Assembly (NCBI GenBank): GCA_017643965.1
Contig: JAEPMM010000191.1
Coordinates: 1-6,548, forward strand
From: Marinobacter sp.
GTDB taxonomy: Bacteria > Pseudomonadota > Gammaproteobacteria > Pseudomonadales > Oleiphilaceae
DNA length: 6,548 nucleotides
Reading direction: 5' to 3'
Numbering within the stretch: position 1 is the first letter of the stretch; every line of letters begins with the position of its first letter. The notes under the pieces were generated by a model. It had not been told where the DNA came from. It saw nothing but the letters and a program-made list of their open reading frames with translations, and searched no databases. Made by a program: the position numbers and the translations under genes. Below, one piece after another: positions 5,603 to 6,548 of this stretch.

Positions 5603-6548
5603 TTACTGCTGCAGGCAAGCAGCCAGGCCGCGGTTGCTCAGGAAATGCACAAGATCCTGCCAGGGCATGGGCCGGGCGTAGTAGTACCCCTGTATTTCAT
5701 CGCAATGTTGCTGGCGCAGGAACTCCAGCTGGCCCTCGGTTTCCACCCCTTCCGCCACCACGCTGATCTGCAGGCTGTGGGCGAGGCTGATGATGGCGCG
5801 GATGATGTGTTCCGCATCGGCGGAATGCCCCAGCTCCTGGACAAAGGACTTGTCGATCTTGACCAGCGAAATCGGCAGATGCTGCAGATTGCTGAGGGAG
5901 GAAAAGCCGGTACCGAAATCATCCAGCGCAAAGCTGATGCCCAACTGGTTGAGTTCCCGCAGGCAACGCTGGGCATATTCCGGATCGTGCATCATGGCGC
6001 TTTCGGTCAACTCCAGTTCCAGCAGGCTGGTGTCCACATTGGCGTTGAAAATGATGCGGAAGATGGTTTCGGTCATCTTGCGATCGTGGAACTGGCGGAA
6101 CGACAGGTTGACGGCAAACACCAGCCCGGGAAAGCCGAGTTCGGCGGATTCCTGCAACCGTTTGCAGGCCTGCTCGATCACCCAGTACCCAATGGGCACA
6201 ATCAGACCGCTGCGCTCGGCCACCGGGATGAACTCGTCCGGTCCCACCAGACCCCGCTCCGGGTGATTCCAGCGCAACAGGCATTCCACGCCACGCACCT
6301 CTTCCGTGGCCAGGTCAATGCGCGGCTGATAATACAGCTCCAGCTCCCGGCCCCGCAGCGCGTTGCGCAAATCCGCTTCCAGCCGCAGCTGATAGCCGGC
6401 GGTGATGTGCAGTTGACGGTCGTAAAAACGGTAGCTGGTACCGGGGTCGCGCTTGGCCTCGAACATGGCGCGATTGGCCCGACGCATCAGGTTCTCCGGG
6501 CTGTCGCCGGCTTCCGGATAGGTCGCCACCCCCAGGCTGGCGCTGACC
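5603..6548 (-). CDS. GGDEF-EAL cyclic-di-GMP protein, C-terminal part (5' end beyond window)
   Basis: EAL domains hydrolyse c-di-GMP to pGpG and so regulate motility and biofilm formation. The frame is open to the right edge, and its first visible residues, VSASLGVATYP then LMRRANRAMFEAK, are the typical end of a GGDEF domain. The gene therefore starts outside the window, and the GTG at 6529 is an internal Val. Counting that Val as residue 1, the EAL domain spans about 60-295. The signature is ECL (82-84) in place of EAL, and the Glu is kept. Also present are VNLS (Asn141), ELTES (Glu173), DDFGTG (203-208), KID (Lys224), AEGVE (Glu260, Glu263) and QGYYYARPM (Gln280). All usual metal and catalytic positions are kept, so phosphodiesterase activity is likely. 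Whether the GGDEF half is active, and what sensor domain precedes it, cannot be seen. The stop is a TAA 47 bp before tex. Confidence 0.95.
   Translation of the reverse strand, partial: VSASLGVATYPEAGDSPENLMRRANRAMFEAKRDPGTSYRFYDRQLHITAGYQLRLEADLRNALRGRELELYYQPRIDLATEEVRGVECLLRWNHPERGLVGPDEFIPVAERSGLIVPIGYWVIEQACKRLQESAELGFPGLVFAVNLSFRQFHDRKMTETIFRIIFNANVDTSLLELELTESAMMHDPEYAQRCLRELNQLGISFALDDFGTGFSSLSNLQHLPISLVKIDKSFVQELGHSADAEHIIRAIISLAHSLQISVVAEGVETEGQLEFLRQQHCDEIQGYYYARPMPWQDLVHFLSNRGLAACLQQ

Noticed and set aside
4140..5681. Long plus-strand open frame of 513 codons antisense to tex
   Set aside because: It lies almost wholly opposite tex, whose domains are all recognisable. The antisense protein shows no known motif, and long antisense frames are common opposite GC-rich genes with strong third-position GC bias.
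5603..6529. Complete EAL-only gene starting at GTG 6529
   Set aside because: The frame continues to the window edge and encodes the end of a GGDEF domain, so the GTG is an internal valine and the gene is partial.

Overview
The window looks like ordinary chromosome from a GC-rich gammaproteobacterium. A proteobacterial class I glutamate-cysteine ligase, a DsbB of the Pseudomonas/Marinobacter type, a ribosome-modulation-factor homologue and a full-length Tex protein together point to a Marinobacter- or Pseudomonas-like marine or soil organism. The genus is an inference from gene content and protein style, not proven. No IS element, phage gene, CRISPR array, tRNA or rRNA was seen.

Layout from left to right: (1) dsbB on the minus strand (73-579), starting with TTG behind a strong Shine-Dalgarno. 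(2) A roughly 150-bp divergent intergenic region with GC-rich inverted repeats and a weak candidate promoter. (3) A plus-strand gene for a FliL-family protein with a signal-peptide-like N-terminus (744-1199). (4) Convergent to it across 20 bp, a small minus-strand gene of the ribosome modulation factor family (1220-1435). (5) A 151-bp gap with a candidate rmf promoter and GTCA/TGAC inverted repeats. (6) gshA (1587-3140). (7) A 72-bp gap with a 9-bp-stem hairpin. (8) tex (3213-5555). (9) After 47 bp, the C-terminal part of a GGDEF-EAL cyclic-di-GMP protein that runs off the right edge (5603-6548).

The minus-strand genes read in the order GGDEF-EAL, tex, gshA, rmf. The first three are close enough to share a transcript; rmf probably has its own promoter. 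Apart from a loose growth-phase, stress and redox theme (cyclic-di-GMP turnover, RNA-polymerase-associated Tex, glutathione synthesis, ribosome hibernation, periplasmic disulfide formation), nothing shows that the genes form one system. All proteins belong to known families and no undescribed system is evident. The points most worth a second look are the net-acidic RMF homologue, the FliL-family gene without flagellar neighbours, and the intergenic inverted repeats.
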